Positions 52,655 to 62,242 of a stretch of DNA of 64,000 nucleotides are shown here, piece after piece. The stretch comes from JAXMCK01 sp046349395 (GTDB lineage: Bacteria > Pseudomonadota > Alphaproteobacteria > Geminicoccales > Geminicoccaceae). Made by a program: the position numbers and the translations under genes. Location: NCBI GenBank assembly GCA_046349395.1, contig JAXMCK010000004.1, forward strand, positions 806,001 through 870,000, read 5' to 3'. Each line of letters starts with the position of its first letter. Within the stretch, counting starts at the first letter, position 1. The notes below the pieces were generated by a model that did no database searches, was not told the origin of the DNA, and saw nothing but the letters and a program-made list of their open reading frames with translations.

Positions 52655-53521
52655 ATGGCAACGGCGACGCTCGTCTTCCCGACCCAGCAGCCGACGACCG
52701 AGACCCGGACGGTCCGGCTGCTGCTCATCGGTGCCGCCGTCCTGTGGATGTGCCTCTTCATCCTGCTGCCGCTCGTCTCGGTCTTCGCCGAAGCGCTGCG
52801 CATGGGGGTGCTGGCCTTCCTGAGTGCCGTGTCCCAGCCCGACACGATGGCGGCCATCCGGCTCACGCTGTTGGTCGCGGCGATCGCCGTACCACTCAAC
52901 GTCGCTTTCGGCCTCTGCGCCGCCTGGGCGATCGCCAAGTTCGAGTTCAAGGGTAAGAGCCTCCTCATCACCCTGATCGACCTGCCGTTCTCCGTCAGCC
53001 CGGTGATCTCCGGCCTCATCTACGTGCTACTGTTCGGCGCCCAGGGCTGGCTCGGTCCCTGGCTCGGCGCCCATCACTTCAAGATCATCTTCGCCGTTCC
53101 GGGCATCGTTCTGGCCACGATCTTCGTGACCTTCCCCTTCGTTGCGCGCGAGCTCATCCCGCTGATGACCGAGCAGGGCACCGAATACGAGGAGGCGTCC
53201 CTGTCATTGGGTGCCTCGGGCTGGCAGACCTTCTGGCGCGTGACCCTGCCCAACGTGAAATGGGGCCTGCTCTACGGCGTCCTCTTGTGCAACGCCCGCG
53301 CCATGGGCGAGTTCGGGGCGGTCTCTGTCGTGTCGGGCCACATCCGGGGTCAGACGACCGCCATGCCGCTGCAGGTCGAGATCCTCTACAACGAGTACAA
53401 CTTCGTCGGCGCCTTCGCCGTGGCCTCGCTGCTGGCCCTGCTGGCGCTCGTCACCCTGGTGCTGAAGTCCCTGCTCGAGTGGCGCTTCGGGGACGAGCTC
53501 GCAGCGGCCCGCGGCCACTAG
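52655..53521 (+). CDS. cysW: sulfate ABC transporter permease CysW
   Basis: A 288-residue partner permease with six membrane helices, IDLPFSVSPVISGLIYVLLF, and the EAA loop YEEASLSLGASGWQTFWRVT. The segment EFGAVSVVSGHIRGQT is highly typical of CysW. ATG 2 bp after the cysT stop. Confidence 0.94.
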   Translation: MATATLVFPTQQPTTETRTVRLLLIGAAVLWMCLFILLPLVSVFAEALRMGVLAFLSAVSQPDTMAAIRLTLLVAAIAVPLNVAFGLCAAWAIAKFEFKGKSLLITLIDLPFSVSPVISGLIYVLLFGAQGWLGPWLGAHHFKIIFAVPGIVLATIFVTFPFVARELIPLMTEQGTEYEEASLSLGASGWQTFWRVTLPNVKWGLLYGVLLCNARAMGEFGAVSVVSGHIRGQTTAMPLQVEILYNEYNFVGAFAVASLLALLALVTLVLKSLLEWRFGDELAAARGH

Positions 53522-53542
53522 GGTCTGGAAGGGACACATCCC

Positions 53543-54607
53543 GTGAGCATCAAGATCAAAGAGGTCGTGAAGCAGTTCGACGGCTTCACAGCCCTGGCCG
53601 GCGTCTCCCTGCAGATCAATTCCGGCGAGCTCGTCGCCCTGCTGGGGCCTTCGGGCTCGGGCAAGACGACGCTCCTGCGGATCATCGCCGGACTCGAGTT
53701 CCCGACCGGCGGCAAGATCAAGATGGACGGGGTCGACGCCAGCACGAAGCATGTCGGTGCCCGCAATGTCGGCTTCGTGTTCCAGCACTACGCCCTGTTC
53801 CGGCACATGACCGTGTTCGAGAACGTGGCTTTCGGCCTGCGCGTGAAGCCGCGCCGGATCCGTCCCGCCGAGTCCGAGATCAAGGAGCGCGTCATGCGGC
53901 TCCTCCAGCTCGTCCAGCTCGAAGGCTTCGCGCGCCGCTATCCCTCGCAGCTCTCGGGCGGCCAGCGCCAGCGCATCGCGCTCGCCCGCGCCCTCGCCAT
54001 CGAGCCGCGTGTGCTGCTGCTCGACGAGCCGTTCGGGGCCCTGGACGCCAAGGTCCGCAAGGAGCTGCGCCGCTGGTTGCGCCGCCTGCACGACGACATG
54101 GGCCTGACCTCAGTCTTCGTCACCCATGACCAGGAGGAGGCGCTGGAGCTGGCCGACCGCGTCGTCGTCATGAGCCAGGGCCGGATCGAGCAGGTCGGCA
54201 CGCCGGACGAGGTCTACGAGCATCCGGCAACACCCTTCGTCTACGAGTTCCTGGGTCACGTGAACCGTCTCGCCTGCACGGTGGCGCGCGGCCGCGCCCG
54301 GGTCTGGAACCAGGAATTCCACCTGGAGCCGGCCCAGATCGAGCATATCGAGCGCGGCCAGGCCTATATACGGCCGGAGGATGTCGAGATCCTGCTGCCG
54401 ACTCCCGGCGGCGACGGCAGCCGGGCCAAGGTCGTCCACATCAACCTGCTGGGCCCGGTCGCCCGCATCGAGCTGGAGGTGGCGGGCTTCTCCGATCCGG
54501 TCGAGGCCGAGATCCCGCGCGCCCGCGCCCGCGAGCTGGGCCTTCGGGCCGGGCTCGACGTGCAGGTCAGGGCCCGCAACGCCCGCGTGTTCACGCAAGC
54601 CGCGTGA
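53543..54607 (+). CDS. cysA: sulfate ABC transporter ATP-binding protein CysA
   Basis: A 354-residue ATPase energising sulfate import. Walker A GPSGSGKTTLL, Q-loop VFQHYALF, signature LSGGQRQRIALARAL, Walker B VLLLDEPFGALD, switch His in VFVTHDQEEALEL, and a C-terminal regulatory domain (residues ~240-350). GTG start with GGAAGGGA upstream. Its TGA overlaps the GTG of the next gene, tying the FAD/NAD(P) protein into the operon. Confidence 0.94.
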   Translation: MSIKIKEVVKQFDGFTALAGVSLQINSGELVALLGPSGSGKTTLLRIIAGLEFPTGGKIKMDGVDASTKHVGARNVGFVFQHYALFRHMTVFENVAFGLRVKPRRIRPAESEIKERVMRLLQLVQLEGFARRYPSQLSGGQRQRIALARALAIEPRVLLLDEPFGALDAKVRKELRRWLRRLHDDMGLTSVFVTHDQEEALELADRVVVMSQGRIEQVGTPDEVYEHPATPFVYEFLGHVNRLACTVARGRARVWNQEFHLEPAQIEHIERGQAYIRPEDVEILLPTPGGDGSRAKVVHINLLGPVARIELEVAGFSDPVEAEIPRARARELGLRAGLDVQVRARNARVFTQAA

Positions 54608-56010
54608 GCGTCATGCCCCGGCCGGAGCGCGGGCGCCGCATCGGCGTCATCGGCGCCGGATTCAGCGGCGTCATGACGGCGATCCACCTCTTGTGGCGCT
54701 GCGACAGGCACGACCGCGTCTATCTGGTCGAGAAGAGCGGGCGTATCGGCCCGGGGCTCGCCTACGGCACCCAGCACGCCGGACATCTCGTCAATGTCCG
54801 TGCCGAGAATATGGGTGCGTTCGCCGACGAGCCGGAGCATTTCCTGCGTTGGCTCGAGCGGTTGCCGCCGCAGGAGCGCGCCCAGGCCGGCGAGCTGACC
54901 GTGGCCGGCCTCTTCGTCCGCCGCAGCTTCTATGCCGACTATGTGCAGAGCCTGCTGCGCGACGCCTTGATGAAGCAGGGCGGCGCCCAGAACCTGTTCC
55001 TGGTAGCGGACGCCGCTACAGCGCTGAAGGCGACCGGCGACGGATTGAGGCTGGTCACGGCCGGCGGCCGCACCTTTCCGCTCGATGCCGCGGTCCTGGC
55101 GCTGGGCAACTTCGCGCCCGAGCGGGCGAGTCTGCCGGGCTATTTCCGCAATCCCTGGGATCCGGCCGCGACCGAGGGCCTCGACCGGCCGGATCCCATC
55201 CTGCTGGTCGGTGGCGGCCTGACCATGGTCGATGTGGTCATGACGCTGCTGGCGAACGAGTTCACCGGGCCGCTCGTCGCCATCTCGCGCCGGGGCCTGC
55301 TGCCGCAGAGCCATGCGCCCTCCTCGCCCTGGTCCGGCCTGCGCCTCCTGACCGATGACCGGCGCTCGCTCACCGCTCTCGTGCGTGCGGTCCGGCGCGA
55401 GGTCGCCCGGGCTGCCGCGCAGGGTGTCGGCTGGCGCTCCGTCGTCGACGCGCTGCGGCCGGACCTGCGGCAGCTCTGGGTCCAGCTCGACGGCGCCGAC
55501 AAGGCGAGGTTCCTCCGCCATGTCCGTGCCTACTGGGACGTGCACCGGCACCGGCTGGCCCCGCCCGTGGCGGCGGCGTTCGAGGCCGTGCGCCAATCCG
55601 GGCAGCTCCGCGTCCTGGCCGGCCGCCTCCAGACGATCGAGCGCGAGAAGGACGGCCTCGCGGTGACGTGGCGCCCGAAGGGCGAGGCGGAGCCGCTGCG
55701 GTTCGTGGCGCAGCGCGTGATCGAATGCACCGGCCCCGGCACCGACTATGCCGAGCTCGACGACCCCCTCGTCAGGCAGCTCGTAAGTGACGGGCTGGTG
55801 CGACCCGACCCGCTCCGCCTGGGTCTCGACAGCACCCCCGCCGGCACCCTGATCGACGCCCTGGGTGGCAGCAGTAGGCCGCTGTTCGGCGTCGGGCCGG
55901 TGACGCGCGGCACCTTCTGGGAGATCACCTCGGTCCCGGACATCCGCATCCAGGCCGAGCAGGTCGCCGAGCACGTGCTCCGCACGCTGGCACCGACGAG
56001 GGCGGCCTGA
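54604..56010 (+). CDS. FAD/NAD(P)-binding oxidoreductase at the end of the sulfate operon
   Basis: A 468-residue flavoprotein of the FAD-NAD(P)-binding (PF13454-like) type: N-terminal dinucleotide fold RIGVIGAGFSGVMTAIHLLW, then VYLVEKSGRIGPGLAYGTQH, HLVNVRAENMGAFADEPEHF, and a second nucleotide site ILLVGGGLTMVDVVMTLL. The C-terminus closes with GTFWEITSVPDIRIQAEQVA. Relatives are poorly characterised. It is translationally coupled to cysA, so a role in sulfur oxidation state or sulfite handling is a fair guess but unproven. Confidence 0.83.
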   Translation: MSVMPRPERGRRIGVIGAGFSGVMTAIHLLWRCDRHDRVYLVEKSGRIGPGLAYGTQHAGHLVNVRAENMGAFADEPEHFLRWLERLPPQERAQAGELTVAGLFVRRSFYADYVQSLLRDALMKQGGAQNLFLVADAATALKATGDGLRLVTAGGRTFPLDAAVLALGNFAPERASLPGYFRNPWDPAATEGLDRPDPILLVGGGLTMVDVVMTLLANEFTGPLVAISRRGLLPQSHAPSSPWSGLRLLTDDRRSLTALVRAVRREVARAAAQGVGWRSVVDALRPDLRQLWVQLDGADKARFLRHVRAYWDVHRHRLAPPVAAAFEAVRQSGQLRVLAGRLQTIEREKDGLAVTWRPKGEAEPLRFVAQRVIECTGPGTDYAELDDPLVRQLVSDGLVRPDPLRLGLDSTPAGTLIDALGGSSRPLFGVGPVTRGTFWEITSVPDIRIQAEQVAEHVLRTLAPTRAA

Positions 56011-56020
56011 GCCACGCCGC

Positions 56021-56191
56021 TCAGCGGACCAGCGGAGATGAGATATCCCGCTGTCTCGGCCGGGCCGGGATCAGCACCAGTGACCGCCGCACGCCCGCCA
56101 CAGGACCGGCGGTCGCCAAGAGGGTGTTCGTCGGTCCGGGCGTGGCCAGGATGGCGAGCACCGCCAAGGTGAAGAGCAAGGGATCCTGCAT
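56021..56191 (-). pseudogene. LysE-family exporter, N-terminal remnant
   Basis: From the ATG at 56189-56191 the minus strand reads MQDPLLFTLAVLAILATPGP followed by TNTLLATAGPVAGVRRSLVL. This is the first membrane helix and the TPGP-N motif of LysE/RhtB amino-acid exporters. After about 42 residues the similarity ends and the frame stops at residue 56, against ~200 in full-length proteins. So only the first fifth remains, through a deletion at the end of the oligopeptide operon. Confidence 0.65.
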
Positions 56192-56280
56192 CGGACTCCA
56201 TCGCGGTCGGCCGTTGCTGCGGGTGGATACTTCGCAGGACGATCTCTCGCCACGCTTCCTGGGGCTTTCAGGACCAACCG

Positions 56281-57228
56281 TCAGCCGACCGCGTGGCAGG
56301 CGACCTTGTGGGCAGCGCCAACGCTTTTGAGAACCGGACGCTCGCTGCGGCAGAGCGGCATGACGAGGGGGCATCGGGGATGGAAGCTGCAACCGGCCGG
56401 CGGATCGATCGGGTTCGGGACCTCGCCGGAGAGCGGGGTCCGGTCGCGGCGCGGTCGGAAGGGGTCGGGAACCGTCTCGAGCAAAAGCCTCGTATAGGGA
56501 TGCGCCGGCTCGGCCAGGATCTCGGCGGCCGGGCCCTCCTCGACCATGCGGCCGAGGTACATGACCGCGATCCGGTCCGAGACGTGGCGGACGACTGCCA
56601 GATTGTGGCTGATGAAGAGGAAGGTGAGGCCCAGGCGCCGGCGCAGGTCCTCGAGGAGGTTCAGCACCTGTGCCTGGACCGAGACGTCGAGTGCGGAGGT
56701 CGGCTCGTCGAGGACCAGGAACTCGGCGTCGGCCGCCAGGGCACGGGCAATCGAGATGCGCTGCCGCTGGCCGCCCGAGAACTCGTGCGGGTAGCGCTGG
56801 GCGTCGCCTGCGGTCAGGCCGACCGTCGCCAGAAGCTCGGCGACGCGGTCGCGACGCTGCCCTGCCGACATGGTTCCAGGCAACGGCTCGGCGACGCTGC
56901 GGCCGATCCGCCAGCGCGGATTGAGGCTGCCCATCGGGTCCTGGAACACCATCTGCAGCCGGACCGCGGCGCCGCGCCCGCCTTTGAACTCGATCGAGCC
57001 CCGGGTGGGGCGGTCGAGGCCGGCGACCAGACGGGCGACGGTCGACTTCCCGCAGCCGGACTCGCCGACGAGGCTCAGCGTGTCGCCCGGCGGAATGGCG
57101 AAGTCGACGCCTTCGACGGCCTTCACGATGCGCCGCGGCGCCCGCTCGACCAGCCGTTGCGCCAAAGGCTTCGAGACGTCGAACCACCGCGTCAGGTCGT
57201 CGACCCGAACGAGCGGGGGTGCCTGCAC
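56281..57228 (-). CDS. oligopeptide/dipeptide-type ABC transporter ATPase (DppF-like)
   Basis: A 315-residue ATPase: Walker A GESGCGKSTVARLVAGL, Q-loop MVFQDPMGSLNPRW (typical of OppF/DppF), signature FSGGQRQRISIARAL, Walker B FLVLDEPTSALDVSVQAQV, switch LFISHNLAVVRHVSDR, and the C-terminal Cys-rich oligopeptide box CSFHPRCPLVMPLC. It pairs with the second ATPase at 62243-63220. Last intact gene of the minus-strand cluster; it begins 4 bp after the amidohydrolase stop. Confidence 0.92.
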   Translation of the reverse strand: MQAPPLVRVDDLTRWFDVSKPLAQRLVERAPRRIVKAVEGVDFAIPPGDTLSLVGESGCGKSTVARLVAGLDRPTRGSIEFKGGRGAAVRLQMVFQDPMGSLNPRWRIGRSVAEPLPGTMSAGQRRDRVAELLATVGLTAGDAQRYPHEFSGGQRQRISIARALAADAEFLVLDEPTSALDVSVQAQVLNLLEDLRRRLGLTFLFISHNLAVVRHVSDRIAVMYLGRMVEEGPAAEILAEPAHPYTRLLLETVPDPFRPRRDRTPLSGEVPNPIDPPAGCSFHPRCPLVMPLCRSERPVLKSVGAAHKVACHAVG

Positions 57229-57232
57229 CGGC

Positions 57233-58426
57233 TCAGGCCCCCCCGACCCACGTGCCGTCGCGGGCGACGACGCTGCCGTTCTTGACGACGAGGGCGCGCT
57301 TCGGGCGGTCCACGACGATCTGGGCCAGGTTCTCGCCCGGGATCAGCACGAGGCTGCCCTCGCATCCCGGCGTCAGGCCATAGCCGTCCAGATCCAGCAA
57401 CTCGGCGCCGCGCGAGGTGCCCATCCGCAGGGCGGCGATCAACTCGGCATCGGTGCGGCCGTGCGTGCGCCAGGAGAGCAGCCAGCAGCGCTCCAACATG
57501 TCGCCGTTGCCGTGCGGGTTCCAGGTGTCGCGCAAGGAGTCCGAAGCAACGGCACAGCGCACACCGGCCTCGGCGAGGTCGAACATCGGCGGAAAGGCGA
57601 TGTCGCCCGGCACCGCCGAGATGATACCGATCCCGGTCTCGGCGAGCCTGGCCGCCATGCGCTGTTGCTGGTCGCGACCGGCATCGCCGAGGCAGAAGGC
57701 GTGGCTCACGACGACGCGGCCCTGCATCCCCAGCGCCTTCGTGCGCTCGACGATCATCTCCAGCTCGAACAGTCCCAGATGGTGCCGCTCGTGCAGATGG
57801 ATGTCGATCTTGGCCCCTTTCCGGTCGGCGATGCCGAAGATCGTGTCGAGATGGCCGGTCGGGTCGCCGTCGATTCCGGCCGGGTCGATCCCGCCGACGA
57901 TGCTGGCGCCCTCGTCGAGGGCTGCCTCCATCAGCTCGGCGGTGCCCGGATTGATCAGCATGCCGGTCTGCGGGAAGGCGACGATTTCGAGGCCGACGGC
58001 GTGCTTCGTCTCGGACCAGGCTTCGAGCACGCCGTGCAGGTTGCTGAGGCCGTAGTTCGGATCGACGTCGACATGGCTGCGGATGTGCGTCGAGCCCATG
58101 GCCACGCACTGGCGCATCAGGTTGCCGGCCCGCTCGCACACGCTCCAGGGCAGGGTGCGCCGGATCTCGACCTCATTGTCGATCATCGCGCGCAGCGAGG
58201 GCGGCACATTGATGCTGTGCCAGAGCAGGCCCCAGAGGATCTTGTCGAGATGGACGTGGCACTCGACGAAGGGGGCGATCGCGATAGCGCCGGCCCCATC
58301 CTCGACGGCAGTTCCGGGCGGACGCGGAAGGCTGGGGCCTATCGCCTCGATCCGGCCGCCGCGGATCAGGACGTCGGCGGGTGCCCCGGCGTCGGGCCGC
58401 ACGTTCGTGATCAGGAGATCGGTCAT
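57233..58426 (-). CDS. amidohydrolase, cytosine-deaminase-like (copy 1)
   Basis: A 397-residue metal-dependent hydrolase of the cytosine deaminase/atrazine hydrolase type. Metal ligands: His57 and His59 (CHVHLDK), the DIHLHERHHLG segment, His in VVVSHAFCLGD, and a late Asp in ASDSLRDTW. The composite C-terminal beta domain ends KRALVVKNGSVVARDG. It should hydrolyse or deaminate a cyclic or amide nitrogen compound in the cytoplasm, probably the imported solute. It lies between a permease and an ATPase gene. The ATG at 58424-58426 begins the similarity. A paralogue occurs at 63231-64000. Confidence 0.88.
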   Translation of the reverse strand: MTDLLITNVRPDAGAPADVLIRGGRIEAIGPSLPRPPGTAVEDGAGAIAIAPFVECHVHLDKILWGLLWHSINVPPSLRAMIDNEVEIRRTLPWSVCERAGNLMRQCVAMGSTHIRSHVDVDPNYGLSNLHGVLEAWSETKHAVGLEIVAFPQTGMLINPGTAELMEAALDEGASIVGGIDPAGIDGDPTGHLDTIFGIADRKGAKIDIHLHERHHLGLFELEMIVERTKALGMQGRVVVSHAFCLGDAGRDQQQRMAARLAETGIGIISAVPGDIAFPPMFDLAEAGVRCAVASDSLRDTWNPHGNGDMLERCWLLSWRTHGRTDAELIAALRMGTSRGAELLDLDGYGLTPGCEGSLVLIPGENLAQIVVDRPKRALVVKNGSVVARDGTWVGGA

Positions 58427-58449
58427 GAGCACCTTCGCTCTGATGCGGT

Positions 58450-59373
58450 TCAGCGCAGGCGCGGGTTGAACGCGTCGCGCAGCCAGTCGCCCACCATGTT
58501 GACGGCCAGCACCAGAAGCACCAGCGCGAAGCCCGGAAAGAGCGAGATCCACCACTCGCCGGACAGCAGGAGATCGTTGCCGGCCCGGATCAGCGTGCCG
58601 AGCGAGGGCTGCGTCGGCGGCACACCGAGGCCGAGGTAGGAGAGGATCGCCTCGGTCAGGATCGCGACCGCCAAGCCAAGCGTCGCGAGTACCAGAATCG
58701 GGCCCAGCGTGTTGGGCAGGATGTGCCCGAACAGGATGCGCCGGCCGGGAACGCGGCTGATGCGGGCAGCCGCGACATAGTCCTTGTTCCGCTCGACCAT
58801 GGTGATGGCCCGCGCGGTGCGCGCGTACTGCACCCAGTCGGCGATGCCGATCGCCAGCACGACCACGTAGAGCCGGAGATCCTCGCGCATCTCGGGCGGC
58901 ATGACGATGCGGGCCACGCCGTCGATGAAGAAGGCGATCATGATCGTCGGGAAGCTGAGCTGCACGTCGCCGAGGCGCATGATGACGGTGTCGGCCCAGC
59001 CGCCGAAATAGCCGGCGACGAGACCGAGCGCCGTGCCGAGGACGGCCGAGAGCGCCACCGCCGCCATCCCGACGAAGATCGAGATCCGCATGCCGTAGAG
59101 GATGGTCGAGAGGACGTCGCGGCCCTGCTCGTCGGTGCCGAGCAGGTACTTCGTCGAGCCGCCCTCGATCCAGGCGGGCGGCAACCGGGCGTCCATGATC
59201 TCAAGCGTGGCCGGATCGAACGGCGTGTGCGGGGCGATGAGGTTGGCCCCCAGGGCCGAGAGGACGAGTGCAGCCAGCAGCAGCGTGGCGAACACCGCAC
59301 TCGGCGTGTGCGCCCAGGTCCAGGCGAGATCGCTCCGCCGCAGCCGGTCCCAGGTTGTGGCCAAGGCGCTCAT
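58450..59373 (-). CDS. dipeptide-type ABC transporter permease (DppC-like)
   Basis: A 307-residue permease: soluble N-terminal ~30 residues, a first helix (AVFATLLLAALVLSALGANL), YLLGTDEQGRDVLSTILYGM (hallmark of DppC/OppC), five more helices, and the EAA loop YVAAARISRVPGRRILFGHI. ATG at 59371-59373 overlaps the dppB-like stop (ATGA). Confidence 0.93.
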   Translation of the reverse strand: MSALATTWDRLRRSDLAWTWAHTPSAVFATLLLAALVLSALGANLIAPHTPFDPATLEIMDARLPPAWIEGGSTKYLLGTDEQGRDVLSTILYGMRISIFVGMAAVALSAVLGTALGLVAGYFGGWADTVIMRLGDVQLSFPTIMIAFFIDGVARIVMPPEMREDLRLYVVVLAIGIADWVQYARTARAITMVERNKDYVAAARISRVPGRRILFGHILPNTLGPILVLATLGLAVAILTEAILSYLGLGVPPTQPSLGTLIRAGNDLLLSGEWWISLFPGFALVLLVLAVNMVGDWLRDAFNPRLR

Positions 59374-60335
59374 CGGGCGCGCAGCCGCGGATCGACGACG
59401 AGGTAGAGCAGGTCGACGATCAGGTTCACGAGCACGAAGCCGGCACCGACGAAGGCGAGATAGGCCGCCATGACCGGGAAGTCGGCGAACTCGATCGCCT
59501 GGAGGATCAGGAGGCCCAGGCCCGGCCACTGGAAGACGGCCTCGGCGACGATGGCGAAGGCGATGAGCGAGCCGATCTGCAACCCCGCGATGGTGATGAC
59601 CGGTAGCAGGCTACTGCGCAGCGCATGGCGCAAATAGACGGACTTGTCGGGCAGGCCGCGCGCACGGGCGAACTTCACGAAGTCGGCGCGCACGACCTCC
59701 AGCATCTCGGAGCGCACGAGGCGCATGATCATCGAGAGCTGGAACACTGCCAGGGTGATCGAGGGCATGATCAGAGCCTTCAGGCCCGACACCGTCAGCA
59801 GGCCCGTCGTCCACCAGCCGATGCGGACGACCTCGCCGCGCCCAAAGGCGGAGAGCCAGCGCAGCTCGACGGCGAAGATCAGGATCAGCAGCATGCCGAT
59901 CAGGAACTGCGGCATCGAGATGCCGAGCAGCGAGACCGCCTGCAGGACGCGGGTGAGCAGGCCGCTCGGCCGCAGGGCGGTGTAGATGCCCAGCGGCACG
60001 CCCAGCGAGAGGGCGATCAGCGTGGCGACCATGACCAGCTCGAAGGTCGCCGGCAGGCGGGCACGGATGATGTCGAGGACCGGCTGGCGGTTGCGGTACG
60101 ACACCCCGAAGTCGCCGACGACGGCCCGCTCCACGAAGCGCCAGAACTGGACCACGGTCGGCTGGTCGAGCCCGAGCTGGACGCGCAGCTCCTGGCGCTG
60201 TTCCAGGGTCGCGTTGACGCCCAGGATGTTGTTCACCGGGTCGCCCAGAAAATTGAAGATGCTGAACGAGACGAGTGCCACGGTCAGCATGACGACCGCG
60301 GCACTGGCCAGTCTCGACAGCAGGAAAGCGAACAT
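59370..60335 (-). CDS. dipeptide-type ABC transporter permease (DppB-like)
   Basis: A 321-residue permease with six helices. It starts MFAFLLSRLASAAVVMLTVA, has FLGDPVNNILG, LRVQLGLDQPTVVQFWRFVE and the EAA loop FVKFARARGLPDKSVYLRHA. It forms the membrane channel with the DppC-like protein. It lies 46 bp downstream of the substrate-binding protein gene. Confidence 0.93.
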   Translation of the reverse strand: MFAFLLSRLASAAVVMLTVALVSFSIFNFLGDPVNNILGVNATLEQRQELRVQLGLDQPTVVQFWRFVERAVVGDFGVSYRNRQPVLDIIRARLPATFELVMVATLIALSLGVPLGIYTALRPSGLLTRVLQAVSLLGISMPQFLIGMLLILIFAVELRWLSAFGRGEVVRIGWWTTGLLTVSGLKALIMPSITLAVFQLSMIMRLVRSEMLEVVRADFVKFARARGLPDKSVYLRHALRSSLLPVITIAGLQIGSLIAFAIVAEAVFQWPGLGLLILQAIEFADFPVMAAYLAFVGAGFVLVNLIVDLLYLVVDPRLRAR

Positions 60336-60381
60336 GAAGCTGGCCGGCCGGGACAGATCGCTCCGCCCCGGCGCGTGTGGC

Positions 60382-61962
60382 TCAGTTCATCGTGTAGTAC
60401 CAGAAGCGGGTATACTCGTCGGCCGGGACGATCGCGTTGACCTTGTCGCTCATGCCCCAGGTCAGGAACTGCTGGTGCAGCATGATCTTGCCGACCTTGT
60501 CGCGGTGAATCTTGATCGCCTCGGAGATCATCGCCTGCCGCTTCGCCGGGTCGTACTCGGCACCGATCAGCGGGATCAGCTCGTCGACGCGCGGGTCCGA
60601 GAAGCCGTTCGGGTTCCAGGCACCGAGATCGCCCTTCGGCGTCGCCATCGTCGCCGTCATGATGTTGTAGACGTCGATCGTCGGCAGGCCGGCCCAGCCC
60701 AGCATGTAGAAGGCGTACTTCCCGGCCGGCAGGTCGGTGTCCATCTGCACCGGCTCATGGATCGTCAGCTGGCCCTTGATGCCGACCTTCGCCAGCATGC
60801 CGACGACGGCCTGACAGATCTGCTCATCGTTGATGTAGGAGCCCGACGGGCAGTCCATGGGCAGGGTGAACCCGTCCGGATAGCCGGCCTCGGCCAGCAG
60901 CTTCTTCGACGCCTCGAGGTCGTAGGGGAAGCGCACGTCGAGGCTGGCGTCGTAGTAGGGCAGCTGCGGCGCCATCGGGATCGCCGTCGGCCGGCTGGCG
61001 TCGCGCATGATGCTGCGCTTGATGCCCTCGATGTCGATCGCCTGCGAGATCGCCTGCCGCACCCGGACGTCGGCCAGCGGGTTCTTGTCGAGGCCGCTGC
61101 CCGGCAGGGTCGGGCTCATCTGGTCCATGCCGAAGAAGATGTTGCGCAGGTGGGGAGCCCGCATGATCTTCATGCCGGGCGTCGATTCCACCTTCGCCAC
61201 GTCCTGGGGCGGCACGTTACGGATGAAGTCGACCTCCCCCGATAACAGGGCGGCGACGCGGGTCGCATTCGACTTGATCGGCGTGTAGACGATCTCGTCG
61301 ATATTGTGCTTGCGTTGGTCCCACCACTTATCGTTGGCGGCGAACACCGTCTTCACGTCGGGCTCGCGGCTGATGAGCTTGAAGGGGCCGGTGCCGACAC
61401 CCTGCGTGACCATCGCCCCGCCGGTGTTGGTGGAGAGGTCGAGCGGCTTGGCCGCACCGACCGACTCCTGGAACTCCTTGTCCATGATGTACCAGCCGGC
61501 GAAGTCGTTCAGCAGCAGCGCGTATTTGCGCTTCAGCTTGAAGTCGACCGTCAGGTCGTCGACCTTCACGACTTCCGCGATCGGCTCCAGGAGGCCGGCG
61601 AAGGGCGAGCCCGGCGAGCCGGCGCGCTGGTAGGAGAAGATGACGTCGTCGGCGGTGAAGGCGTTACCGTTGTGGAAGGTCACATCGGGGCGCAGGTGGA
61701 ACCGCCACTCGGTGTCCGAGATGATGTCCCAGCTCTGCGCGAGGGCCGGCTCCAGCTTGAGATCCTGGTTCCAGCGCACGAGGCCCTCGTAGACGTTGGC
61801 CAGCAGCGCCAGCGCGAAGTCGTCGCGTGCGGCGTGCGGGTCCATCGAGTTGATCTCGTTGGCCTCGGCATAGCGGAGCGTGTTGGCCTGGGCCGGAACC
61901 ATCGCGGCGAGGCCGATGGCGGAGGCCAGGAGCAGACATTTCAGGCCGGCGACCGGACGCAT
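60382..61962 (-). CDS. periplasmic substrate-binding protein (SBP family 5)
   Basis: A 526-residue family 5 binding protein with a signal peptide (LLLASAIGLAAMVPAQA). Marks: LRYAEANEINSMDPHAARDD, YEGLVRWNQDLKLEPALAQS, WRFHLRPDVTFHNGNAFTAD, DVIFSYQRAGSPGSPF and VRQAISQAIDIEGI. Family 5 proteins bind peptides, but also opines, nickel and other compounds; with two amidohydrolases next door a non-peptide nitrogen compound is likely. AAGGGG precedes the ATG at good spacing. The 280 bp upstream to the next gene shows nothing I can name, but it is the natural promoter region. Confidence 0.92.
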   Translation of the reverse strand: MRPVAGLKCLLLASAIGLAAMVPAQANTLRYAEANEINSMDPHAARDDFALALLANVYEGLVRWNQDLKLEPALAQSWDIISDTEWRFHLRPDVTFHNGNAFTADDVIFSYQRAGSPGSPFAGLLEPIAEVVKVDDLTVDFKLKRKYALLLNDFAGWYIMDKEFQESVGAAKPLDLSTNTGGAMVTQGVGTGPFKLISREPDVKTVFAANDKWWDQRKHNIDEIVYTPIKSNATRVAALLSGEVDFIRNVPPQDVAKVESTPGMKIMRAPHLRNIFFGMDQMSPTLPGSGLDKNPLADVRVRQAISQAIDIEGIKRSIMRDASRPTAIPMAPQLPYYDASLDVRFPYDLEASKKLLAEAGYPDGFTLPMDCPSGSYINDEQICQAVVGMLAKVGIKGQLTIHEPVQMDTDLPAGKYAFYMLGWAGLPTIDVYNIMTATMATPKGDLGAWNPNGFSDPRVDELIPLIGAEYDPAKRQAMISEAIKIHRDKVGKIMLHQQFLTWGMSDKVNAIVPADEYTRFWYYTMN

Positions 61963-62242
61963 GCGTTTCCCCTTCTTCTCGTCGGTTTCCGAGGCTTCGA
62001 GCTGACGTCGCGGTGAAGGGCCCGCCGAGGAACAAGGATCGTCGTTGCTGCCGGCCTTCGTCGCGACAAGAACGGCAGTGGATGAGGCAACCTTCGTGCC
62101 ACCGCGTTGCACCCCCGGCAACCGGCTGTGGCGGAGCGATCCACCTCGTTGCACCTGGCACTGCCCAACCCCGCGCCAAGCGCCGCCCAGATCGAGGGCA
62201 CCTCGGACCAGGTAACGCCGCCCGCCGACCGGCCTGTGGCGA

